From NCBI GenBank assembly GCA_002423895.1, contig DIOL01000019.1, forward strand, positions 1 through 64,000: a stretch of DNA of 64,000 nt, in the 5' to 3' direction. Source of the DNA: Bacteroidales bacterium UBA5515. GTDB lineage: Bacteria; Bacteroidota; Bacteroidia; Bacteroidales; P3. Position 1 is the stretch's first letter. Each line of letters begins with the position of its first letter. The notes under the pieces are model-generated. The model searched no databases. It worked only from the letters and a program-made list of their open reading frames with translations, and was not told where the DNA came from. Of this stretch, positions 20,067 to 27,159 are shown in pieces. Position numbers and translations under genes: made by a program.

Positions 20067-20909
20067 CTATCTAATAAGATTTACAGTTCCTTTTTGAACA
20101 AATTGCTCTCCCTTAAGATTTATAAATTTAACGATGTAAACATAAGCTCCTTGTTCACAAAGTTTTCCTTTATATTGTCCATTCCAACCATAATTAATAT
20201 CTTTAGAAGTGAATAGTAAATTTCCATTTCTATGATAAATATACATCTCATAGGATATTAGGCTTAAATAAGCAGGTTTAAAAATATTATTTGATTCTAA
20301 AGTTGGAGTGAAACCATTTGGAATATATAATCTGAATTGAGATGTTGTATCAACTACACTGCTTACTTTATTTTCAATATCATTTTGAATATCTCTTTCT
20401 ACTTCTGATGTCTCATTAGTTTGGTTATCCTTTAGAGATATATAATCTAAATTAATGTCTTTATTAGAAACTTTTGCTACTTCTTTCAATTGGAAAGAGT
20501 TTTCAATAGGTGTAATAATTTTTTTAGTTGTTGGTAATAATAAAATTGATTTAGAAGTTGTAGTGTTTTCTGAAGAAAGATTTTTATTAATTGGGCTTAT
20601 TTCTTTCTTAGAGTTATCTAATAATACTTTATTATCAACTCTTGCAATCAATTCTTTATCTGCATTTTGAACATTAACATTAGGATTGATTTCTTTATTA
20701 TTGATTGTATCTTTTTGAGTAGTTTTTTCTGTATTGGAAGGTAAAAATAAAATGGAAGTAAGACCAATTAAAACAATGGCTCCTATAATTGTTGAAAAAG
20801 CTAACCAATTAAATTTTGTCTTAGAAAGATTAGATTGAATATTGCTCCAAGACTCTTCAGGTGGAGTTTGTTCAAAATTTTCAAATCGTTTTTCAAATCT
20901 GTTTGACAT
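20067..20909 (-). CDS. Membrane protein: anti-sigma-like N-terminus, gliding/T9SS type B C-terminus
   Basis: 280 residues. Residues 1-34 (FEQTPPEESWSNIQSNL) resemble the cytoplasmic start of Bacteroidota anti-sigma factors. One transmembrane helix follows at about 36-56 (LAFSTIIGAIVLIGLTSILF), then a polar linker. The last ~90 residues match the gliding motility-associated C-terminal domain (CHU_C): IPNGFTPTLESNNIF, MYIYHRNGNLLFTSKD, GWNGQYKGK, GAYVYIVKF, KGTVNLIR. There is no cleavable signal peptide, so the protein should stay in the inner membrane with this domain in the periplasm. The gene starts 13 bases after the ECF sigma gene, the usual place for an anti-sigma factor. That role is inferred. 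Confidence 0.7.
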   Translation of the reverse strand: MSNRFEKRFENFEQTPPEESWSNIQSNLSKTKFNWLAFSTIIGAIVLIGLTSILFLPSNTEKTTQKDTINNKEINPNVNVQNADKELIARVDNKVLLDNSKKEISPINKNLSSENTTTSKSILLLPTTKKIITPIENSFQLKEVAKVSNKDINLDYISLKDNQTNETSEVERDIQNDIENKVSSVVDTTSQFRLYIPNGFTPTLESNNIFKPAYLSLISYEMYIYHRNGNLLFTSKDINYGWNGQYKGKLCEQGAYVYIVKFINLKGEQFVQKGTVNLIR

Positions 20910-20922
20910 ATATATAATGTAT

Positions 20923-21477
20923 TTATTCTAATTTATAATTATCAATATTTTCAAGGTTTAATAAAAGGCATCTTAAATTGGCTTTGGCTTTTGAATTTTG
21001 AGAACGGATAGTTCCTTCTTTTACATCCAAAAAACTTGCAACCTCTTCGTAAGATTGACCTTCAACTTCAACCATATTAAAAACTAAACGTTGATTATTT
21101 GGTAATTTTTGAATAGCTTTTAGTATTTCATTATTTGTGTAATTATCTATGTATGAGTCATTATCTTTAGCCTCGCAAGGAATATCTATATCATTTGTTG
21201 AAACATACATATTTGATTTGCTGTAGCGATAAAAATTCAAAGCATGATTTACAAAAATTCTTTTCATCCAAGCTTCAAAAGAACCAAAATCTTCATATTT
21301 TTGAATATTGTTAAAGACCTTAACGAACGCTTCTTGAAAGACATCTTTAGCATCTTCTCTGTTTTTGCAATACCTTAAGCTTAAGCCAAAAAGCTTTCCT
21401 GCAAACATGTCGTAAAGAGCTTTTTGTGCTTTAGGTTTACCTTTTTTACATCCTTCGATTATTTCTTCCAAGTTCAT
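20923..21477 (-). CDS. ECF-type RNA polymerase sigma factor
   Basis: 184 residues with the two ECF domains. Region 2 lies at about 20-90 (AKDVFQEAFVKVFNNIQKY, FEAWMKRIFVNHALNFYR). Region 4 lies at about 120-175 (LPNNQRLVFNMVEVEGQSYE, EVASFLDVKEGTIRSQ) with its helix-turn-helix. It would direct polymerase to a small regulon, probably released by a signal through the membrane protein encoded just downstream. Target promoters are not evident. rnpB lies directly upstream on the same strand. Confidence 0.9.
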   Translation of the reverse strand: MNLEEIIEGCKKGKPKAQKALYDMFAGKLFGLSLRYCKNREDAKDVFQEAFVKVFNNIQKYEDFGSFEAWMKRIFVNHALNFYRYSKSNMYVSTNDIDIPCEAKDNDSYIDNYTNNEILKAIQKLPNNQRLVFNMVEVEGQSYEEVASFLDVKEGTIRSQNSKAKANLRCLLLNLENIDNYKLE

Positions 21478-21534
21478 TCAACAATAATAACACCACAAGT
21501 GTAAAAAATGTTTACATTATTTAGAATAAAAAAA

Positions 21535-21904
21535 CAAAGCAATCCTCTATAAGCCGGGTTCTGTACCTTCAAAAGAAGGTTTCTATCATTAATCTAGGAC
21601 TTACTTCACAATAAGCCTCCAACGACCTACCCCTTAGCCATAACGAGCGAGCAACTCTAAGACTAATATATTTGGTCTTTCAACCCATAAGGTTTACCCC
21701 AAGAGAATATCACTATACCCTTGTGTGAGCTCTTACCTCACATTTTCACCCTTACCTTAACAAAATTAAGGCGGTAATTTTCTGTGGCACTTGCTGTCAA
21801 TAAAATAATTATTGCCTACCCGTTAGGTAGTATGGTGCTCTATGTTGCCCGGACTTTCCTCTCGTAGAAAAAAATCTACCAGCGATAGAACAAGGACTGC
21901 TTTG
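21535..21904 (-). ncRNA. rnpB: RNase P RNA, bacterial type A
   Basis: The catalytic RNA of RNase P, which removes tRNA 5' leaders. On the minus strand it has the conserved GAGGAAAGTCCGGGC block near the 5' end, AAGTGCCACAGAAA in the middle and ACAGAACCCGGCTTAT near the 3' end. The ends pair as a 12-bp P1 helix with one G-U pair (CAAAGCAGTCCT with AGGATTGCTTTG), which sets the limits at 21904 and 21535. The length of about 370 is normal. It has its own promoter box and is followed by the ECF sigma gene. Confidence 0.95.
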
Positions 21905-21911
21905 CAGTTTG

Positions 21912-21939
21912 CAAAGATAGAAAGAAAATTAATAGCAAA
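21912..21939 (-). promoter_or_regulatory. Promoter of rnpB
   Basis: TATCTTTG (21919-21912, minus strand) is an exact TAnnTTTG -7 box placed to start transcription at the first base of the P1 helix. TTTG at 21939-21936 may be the -33 element, although the 16-base spacer is short. Confidence 0.6.
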
Positions 21940-21967
21940 AGGTTAAAGCTTAATAATAAAAAAAACT

Positions 21968-23185
21968 CTAATAGGTATTATTCAAAAAGTCTCTTATGTA
22001 TTTATCTACTTCTTCTCTTTTAATTCCAAGATGTTTTTCAATTACTCCATACATTGCCTCTCCGTCTTTTGCATCTATAATCATTTTCTTCACTTTATCA
22101 TAACCTCCCTGGCGAAAAGCAATATCACATATTGTTGCCATAATTATATATGAATAAGATGTTGAATCACTTATCATCCATGTTTTCATATTGTTTTCTT
22201 GGCCAGTCGTATCTGATGTATATATATTATTAGAAATCATATAAGCATCAAATAAGTCTTGTGACAGATTTACCTTAGGATTATTGTTCAAAAAACTTTT
22301 AAGCTTTTTAACATGAAAAGTATAAGGTAAGGAAAAATGATCTCCAAAATAACTGCAAACACCTTCATCAAATGAACAATAACTATTATTATTTCTAATA
22401 TCACTTATAAGAACATGTATAATTTCATGAGAAGAATTTTCTCCTCCTTTTGTATAAGTAATTAACCTTGCTTGAGAATATGCTCTTCCTCCATTTGTAA
22501 TTCTATCTGCAATAACATAATCACCTAAATCTGTGGTTATTCCAAAACTAAATAAGATATCGGTATAAATATTATTAATATAGTATTTTATTGGTTTAAT
22601 TTCATTTATTCCAATGTTATTTGCAAACAATTCTACCTTTTCTATTGTTTTTTTAACTTGCTTTTTATTTAATGAATAATCTTTTGGATAGTAAAACTCA
22701 ATAAAATCAATTTTCTTTTTCTTAAGATTTTTCTTATTAAGCGAGAACTTATTAATAAATTTATATCCCTCTTTTGTTTTAATTACAGGAACTGTAATAA
22801 CATAACATAGATCGTAAGTAGTCAGATAATTACTATGAAATGATGTTTGTAACTCATACAAAGTATCGTTTCTTTTATTAATTCCTATAAAGAACTCATC
22901 AAAAATGAAATAATTGGGGGCAAATAATTGATGTAAATTACAACCATCTCCATATTCTTCAATCTCGCTTTCTGCCCAGTATTTTTTTGTGTCAATATTA
23001 GTTCCTAAAAAATTATTGAACCACATATCGTCCCCATAGCTTTTCCATAATTGATAAATATCTTGGAAAACAACACTGGTTGTATCCAGATATTCTCTTG
23101 TTTGAATATTTCTTTGAGAGTAAAGGAAATTAATACTAAACCAAAAAACGATAATTGTTAGAAAAATTCTTTTAATGTTATGCAT
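21968..23185 (-). CDS. Secreted putative zinc metallopeptidase (HExxH), unknown family
   Basis: 405 residues with a signal peptide (MHNIKRIFLTIIVFWFSINF). I do not recognise the family. HEIIH at 253-257, followed 17 residues later by Glu274 in DEGVCSYF, resembles gluzincin zinc sites (HExxH plus a distal Glu in an xEG context, as in M1 and peptidase-MA families). The N-terminal 200 residues show no known motif. It stands alone: rnpB lies downstream on the same strand and a palindrome array lies upstream. Peptidase activity is inferred from the motif only. Confidence 0.6.
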   Translation of the reverse strand: MHNIKRIFLTIIVFWFSINFLYSQRNIQTREYLDTTSVVFQDIYQLWKSYGDDMWFNNFLGTNIDTKKYWAESEIEEYGDGCNLHQLFAPNYFIFDEFFIGINKRNDTLYELQTSFHSNYLTTYDLCYVITVPVIKTKEGYKFINKFSLNKKNLKKKKIDFIEFYYPKDYSLNKKQVKKTIEKVELFANNIGINEIKPIKYYINNIYTDILFSFGITTDLGDYVIADRITNGGRAYSQARLITYTKGGENSSHEIIHVLISDIRNNNSYCSFDEGVCSYFGDHFSLPYTFHVKKLKSFLNNNPKVNLSQDLFDAYMISNNIYTSDTTGQENNMKTWMISDSTSYSYIIMATICDIAFRQGGYDKVKKMIIDAKDGEAMYGVIEKHLGIKREEVDKYIRDFLNNTY

Positions 23186-23351
23186 GGTTAAATAAAGTAT
23201 TTTTAAATTATTAGTGCAAAGATAATTTTTTTTATTAAACCATAGATTATTGGCAAAAATAAACTACATTATAAGTTATAAATTTGAGTTTATTTGATAT
23301 AAGTTTATCAAAGCCTTATTCTGATTGAAAAAGATAAGGTATAATTTTAGT

Positions 23352-23459
23352 AAGGTACGACCATAATACTACTAACGTACGACCTTAATTAAATAAGGTA
23401 CGACCTTAATTGATTAAGGTACGACCATAATGATATTAAGGTACGTACTTATTAAATTT
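23352..23459. repeat. Palindrome array 1: five units, period 21-22 bp
   Basis: Copies of AAGGTACGACCwTAAT start at 23352, 23374, 23395, 23416 and 23438 (steps 22, 21, 21, 22). The best unit is an inverted repeat, TAAGGT-ACG-ACCTTA. The last copy is degenerate (AAGGTACGTACTTATT) and a partial copy lies at 23336. Linkers differ in sequence but not in length, so spacing is conserved better than sequence. It lies between divergent genes. Confidence 0.85.
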
Positions 23460-23562
23460 ATTCCTTGATTTAATATATTTTTTCTTGATTTAAATTGTTC
23501 TTTTCCTTATTTAGCTAAAAAATATTAAGGATATAAAGCTATTTTAAAATATATTTCTGAGG

Positions 23563-23593
23563 TTGATTAGATATAAAAATAGTTATAACTTTG
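23563..23593 (+). promoter_or_regulatory. Promoter of yggS
   Basis: TTG (23563-23565), a 20-base spacer and TAACTTTG (23586-23593) match the Bacteroidota consensus. The box overlaps the in-frame TTG at 23591, which therefore cannot be the start codon of yggS; the ATG at 23612 is used. Confidence 0.7.
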
Positions 23594-23611
23594 CATAAAA
23601 TAATTAAGAGT

Positions 23612-24292
23612 ATGAGTATCGCTGAGAATTTAAAGAAAATTGAACAAGAAATTCCTAATAATGTAAAGATTATTGCTGTTTCCAAAACTCATCCAAAGGA
23701 AATGATTCAAGAAGTTTATGATTTTGGACATAGAGTTTTTGGAGAAAATAAAGCTCAAGAGATGACAGATAAGTATGAGGCTCTTCCTAAGGATATTGAG
23801 TGGCATATGATTGGGCACTTACAAACTAATAAGGTAAAATATATTGCTCCTTTTGTTTCAATGATTCATAGTGTTGATAGCATGAAACTTTTAAAAGAAA
23901 TTGACAAAGAAGCCATTAAGAATAATAGAGTAATTGATTGTCTTTTACAGATTGATATTGCTAATGAAGAAACTAAGTTTGGAATGTTGGAAAAGGAAGC
24001 AATTGAATTACTTTCTTCTGATGATTTCGCTCAGTTAAAAAACATTAGGATATGTGGAGTTATGGGTATTGGTTCAATTACTGACGATAGAAACAAAACA
24101 CGCTCTGAGTTTAAAAATCTTAAAACAACTTTCTCAACTCTTAAAGAAAAGTTTTTCAAAAATGAGGACTACTTTTCTCAAATTTCAATGGGAATGAGTT
24201 CCGATTATGATATTGCAATTGAAGAGGGTTCAACAATTGTTAGGATAGGAAGTTCTATTTTTGGACAAAGGGACTATTTTAAAGTAGTGTAA
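23612..24292 (+). CDS. yggS: PLP homeostasis protein, YggS/PROSC family
   Basis: 226 residues from the ATG at 23612. A longer reading from a TTG at 23591 would begin inside the promoter. It is a one-domain TIM-barrel protein that binds pyridoxal 5'-phosphate and buffers its level. The conserved Lys lies in KIIAVSKTHPKE. Other family motifs are HMIGHLQTNK, GVMGIGSI and ISMGMSSDYDIAIEEGSTIV with IRIGSSIFG-like VRIGSSIFG at the end. Next gene in the same direction is the DUF3276 gene, 116 bases on. Confidence 0.92.
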   Translation: MSIAENLKKIEQEIPNNVKIIAVSKTHPKEMIQEVYDFGHRVFGENKAQEMTDKYEALPKDIEWHMIGHLQTNKVKYIAPFVSMIHSVDSMKLLKEIDKEAIKNNRVIDCLLQIDIANEETKFGMLEKEAIELLSSDDFAQLKNIRICGVMGIGSITDDRNKTRSEFKNLKTTFSTLKEKFFKNEDYFSQISMGMSSDYDIAIEEGSTIVRIGSSIFGQRDYFKVV

Positions 24293-24408
24293 ATATCAAG
24301 CTTTAAGATTTTTTATTTGAGAAAAATATGTCTTCAAAGGCAATTATATTGAATAAATTCATTATTTTTGCTCTTTCAAATTTACTTATTTAACAATTTT
24401 ATACCATT

Positions 24409-24744
24409 ATGGAACCTACAAGAGATAGAGACGAGGTGTTTTCAAAAGCAGTTAAAGCAGGGAAAAGGACTTATTTCTTTGATGTAAAAGAAACAAAATC
24501 AGGAGATAAATACATAACCATAACAGAAAGCAAGCGTAAGTTTGGTAATGAAGAAGGAACCTTTGTTTACGAAAAACATAAAATCTTTCTTTATAAGGAG
24601 GATAACAAAAAATTCTTAGAGGCTCTTTCAGGAGTAATTTCTTTTATTGAAACAGGAATTGAACCTGTTTTTGAAGATGATACTCAAGAAAATGAATTTA
24701 AAACAGATATTTTAGACGACTTTAGTTTTGACCTTAAAGACTAA
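24409..24744 (+). CDS. PUR-domain nucleic-acid-binding protein (DUF3276)
   Basis: 111 residues of the small PUR-alpha-like family found throughout Bacteroidota (DUF3276). The PUR module covers about residues 8-85 (VFSKAVKAGKRTYFFDVKET, YITITESKRKF, KIFLYKEDNKKFLEAL). PUR domains bind single-stranded DNA or RNA. The C-terminal 25 residues are acidic. It ends just before a strong terminator, so it is separated from the parAB operon that follows. Confidence 0.85.
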   Translation: MEPTRDRDEVFSKAVKAGKRTYFFDVKETKSGDKYITITESKRKFGNEEGTFVYEKHKIFLYKEDNKKFLEALSGVISFIETGIEPVFEDDTQENEFKTDILDDFSFDLKD

Positions 24745-24760
24745 TTAAAACAAATATATT

Positions 24761-24786
24761 AGCTGTTCAAAAGGACAGCTTTTTAG
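24761..24786 (+). terminator. Terminator after the DUF3276 gene
   Basis: AGCTGTTC-AAAA-GGACAGCT is an 8-bp stem (one T-G pair) followed by TTTT. Confidence 0.8.
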
Positions 24787-24798
24787 TTAAAAAACAAT

Positions 24799-25578
24799 AT
24801 GGGTAAGATAATTGCAATTGCAAATCAAAAAGGTGGCGTTGGGAAAACTACTACAGCAATAAATTTAAGTGCTGCATTAGCTGTTATGGAGAAAAAAACT
24901 CTTTTAATAGATGCAGACCCTCAAGCAAATGCATCTTCTGGCTTAGGAATTATGCCTGAGGATGTAGGTGTCAGTATTTATGAGTGTCTGATTGAAGGAG
25001 CATCTCCAAAGGAAGCAATTTGCGAAAGCTCCACTCCTAACCTCTATGTTTTACCAGCAAGAATTGATTTGGTTGGTGCCGAAATTGAACTTCCTAAACT
25101 TCAGGAAAGAGAATATAAAATGAAACTCATAACCGAACAACTCATTAACGATTATGACTATATAATTATAGACTGTTCTCCTTCTTTAGGATTAGTTACA
25201 ATAAATGCCCTTACAGCTGCAAGCAGTGTTCTAATTCCTGTACAATGTCAATACTTTGCACTTGAAGGATTAGGTAAATTATTAAATACTATTCGTATTG
25301 TTCAAACAAGACTTAACACCGATTTGGAGATTGAAGGTATTGTTTTAACTATGTTTGATTCACGTTTGAGATTAGCACGTCAAGTTGTTGAGGATGTTAG
25401 AAATCATTTCAAACAAATGGTTTTTGATACATTAATATATAATAATACAAAATTAGCAGAAGCTCCAAGTTATGGTCAATCAGCAATAATGTATGACGCT
25501 TCAAGCACAGGAAGTGTTAACTATATTAATTTAGCTCAAGAAATTATACAGAAAAACAAATTGAATAACAAACAGTAA
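24799..25578 (+). CDS. parA: Chromosome partitioning ATPase ParA (Soj)
   Basis: 259 residues. Deviant Walker A KGGVGKTTTAINLS near the N-terminus, Walker A' LLIDADPQANASSGLG and IIIDCSPSLGLVT. It is a Walker-type ATPase that, with ParB, segregates the replication origin. The small size without an N-terminal DNA-binding extension fits the chromosomal Soj type. First gene of parA-parB-DUF5683. These genes often lie near oriC, but no DnaA-box cluster was noticed here. Confidence 0.95.
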   Translation: MGKIIAIANQKGGVGKTTTAINLSAALAVMEKKTLLIDADPQANASSGLGIMPEDVGVSIYECLIEGASPKEAICESSTPNLYVLPARIDLVGAEIELPKLQEREYKMKLITEQLINDYDYIIIDCSPSLGLVTINALTAASSVLIPVQCQYFALEGLGKLLNTIRIVQTRLNTDLEIEGIVLTMFDSRLRLARQVVEDVRNHFKQMVFDTLIYNNTKLAEAPSYGQSAIMYDASSTGSVNYINLAQEIIQKNKLNNKQ

Positions 25579-25599
25579 ACATACTAAATAAACTACACA

Positions 25600-26496
25600 A
25601 TGGCAGCAAAAAAACAAGTATTAGGAAGAGGTTTGGGAGCATTACTGCAAAGTATGGAAACGACTAATCCAGAAATTGAATATAACAATTCAATTACTGC
25701 TTCAATTGCTTTTATTCCAATTTTAAAAATAGAACCTAACCCTAATCAACCAAGAAAAGAATTTGACTCAAAGGCAATTGAAGAATTGTCACAATCAATA
25801 AAAGAACAAGGTGTAATTGTACCAATCACAGTTACAAAGGGAGATGATGAAAACTATATTCTTATTGCTGGTGAAAGACGATTGAGAGCTGCCAAAAAAG
25901 CTGGTTTAAGTGAAATTCCTGCATATATTAGAGTTGCTACAAAGAATGAAATGATGGAGATGGCATTGGTTGAAAACATTCAAAGAGAAAACCTTAACGC
26001 CATTGAAATTGCACTTTCACTTGAAGCACTTATTGAAAGCTTTAATCTTACTCAAGAACAAATGAGTGAGAAAATTGGCAAGAGCCGTTCTGCAATCACT
26101 AATTATCTTCGACTTTTAAAACTTCCTGCAACAATACAAATTGCACTTCAAGAAGACACCATATCTATGGGACATGCAAGAGCATTAATAAATCTTCAAT
26201 CAGAACAGGAACAACTTGACATTATGAATAAGATTATTGAAAGAGAATTATCTGTTCGTCAAGTGGAAGATTTGGTTGCACAAATGAAAAACCCAAAAGA
26301 AAAAACTCCTAAATCAACTAAAGATTCTAAACCCCTACCTCAAACTCATAATGAATTTAAAACCAAATTATCTAATAAACTATCAACAACAATAGAAATT
26401 AAACGCTCACAAAGAGGAAAAGGAACAATAACAATACCATTTTCTAACGATAAAGACTTCCAAAGAATAATTTCTATTATAGAAGGAAAAGAATAA
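25600..26496 (+). CDS. parB: Chromosome partitioning protein ParB
   Basis: 298 residues. GRGLGALL near the start, ParB/Sulfiredoxin domain at about 40-130 with PNPNQPRKEFD and the GERRLRAAKKAG motif (CTP-binding region), then a KorB-type helix-turn-helix (IGKSRSAITNYLRLLKL) and a C-terminal dimerisation part. It loads at parS sites and slides on DNA as a CTP-dependent clamp. No CACGTG-centred parS-like site was noticed nearby. Located 21 bases after parA. Confidence 0.95.
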   Translation: MAAKKQVLGRGLGALLQSMETTNPEIEYNNSITASIAFIPILKIEPNPNQPRKEFDSKAIEELSQSIKEQGVIVPITVTKGDDENYILIAGERRLRAAKKAGLSEIPAYIRVATKNEMMEMALVENIQRENLNAIEIALSLEALIESFNLTQEQMSEKIGKSRSAITNYLRLLKLPATIQIALQEDTISMGHARALINLQSEQEQLDIMNKIIERELSVRQVEDLVAQMKNPKEKTPKSTKDSKPLPQTHNEFKTKLSNKLSTTIEIKRSQRGKGTITIPFSNDKDFQRIISIIEGKE

Positions 26497-27108
26497 ATGT
26501 TTTTTCAAAGATTTCTATTATCAATCTTTTTTATCCTTATTGCTTTATGTTCTCAAGGACAAGTGATTGATACTATTAATTCATCTCCAAAAGATACAAT
26601 TAGTAATATTGATGTACAAAAGAAAGAAATTTCGGAAATAGAGAAGAAACATTCACCCCTAAAAGCATCTCTTTATTCAGCTGTTGTTCCAGGATTAGGA
26701 CAAATTTATAATCGTCAAGCTTGGAAAGTTCCAGTAATTTATGTTGCAGAAGGAGCATTGCTCTATTTGGCAGTAACAAACTATAATGGAGCTCAGAAAT
26801 TTAAAGACGAATATCTTTTACGCTCCAATAACATTCAAGCAGGAAGAAATCCCAACTATTCCAATTACCCAGACGAAAGCATTTATAACTTATATTATGC
26901 TTATGAGAAAAACTTTGAACTTTCCATTGTTGCAGGAGCATTAGTTTATATTTTGAATATTGTTGATGCAATGGTTTATGCACATCTTTTTGACTTTGAT
27001 ATCTCTCCCAACCTTTCAATGAACCTTACCCCCTACTACCTCCCTTCTGTTCTTTCTCCCAATTCAGGTCCATCACTTGGATTTTCAATGAGATTTAATT
27101 TGAAATAA
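26497..27108 (+). CDS. DUF5683 membrane protein
   Basis: 203 residues. N-terminal signal-like segment (FLLSIFFILIALCSQGQ), then the conserved core of DUF5683: HSPLKASLYSAVVPGLGQIY, NRQAWKVPVIYVAEGALLYL, with two or three hydrophobic segments. The PGLGQIYN motif is shared by many Bacteroidota proteins encoded next to ParB. Function unknown. The start codon directly follows the parB stop codon, which implies co-translation. Confidence 0.8.
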   Translation: MFFQRFLLSIFFILIALCSQGQVIDTINSSPKDTISNIDVQKKEISEIEKKHSPLKASLYSAVVPGLGQIYNRQAWKVPVIYVAEGALLYLAVTNYNGAQKFKDEYLLRSNNIQAGRNPNYSNYPDESIYNLYYAYEKNFELSIVAGALVYILNIVDAMVYAHLFDFDISPNLSMNLTPYYLPSVLSPNSGPSLGFSMRFNLK

Positions 27109-27112
27109 TATA

Positions 27113-27146
27113 TCAAAAAAATAAGGAGTTAATTTCTTAACTCCCC
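27113..27146 (-). terminator. Terminator after fbp
   Basis: GGAGTTAA-(4)-TTAACTCC, an 8-bp stem. On the minus strand it runs into a T-rich tract (TTATTTTTTT), so it mainly serves fbp. Convergent DUF5683 may use it as well. Confidence 0.75.
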
Positions 27147-27159
27147 ATTTCAAATAAAC

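Larger units (their letters stand above)
23186..23611. other. Divergent intergenic region with a palindrome array
   Basis: It separates the minus-strand metallopeptidase gene from plus-strand yggS. It contains the 21/22-bp palindrome array (23352-23459), a CCTTAT/ATAAGG inverted repeat just to its left (about 23314-23339), two copies of CTTGATTTAA 20 bp apart (23464 and 23484) and the yggS promoter. Confidence 0.7.

Noticed and set aside
23591..23611. TTG at 23591 as the start of yggS
   Set aside because: The TTG is part of the -7 promoter box TAACTTTG, so it would not be transcribed; ATG 23612 fits the family.
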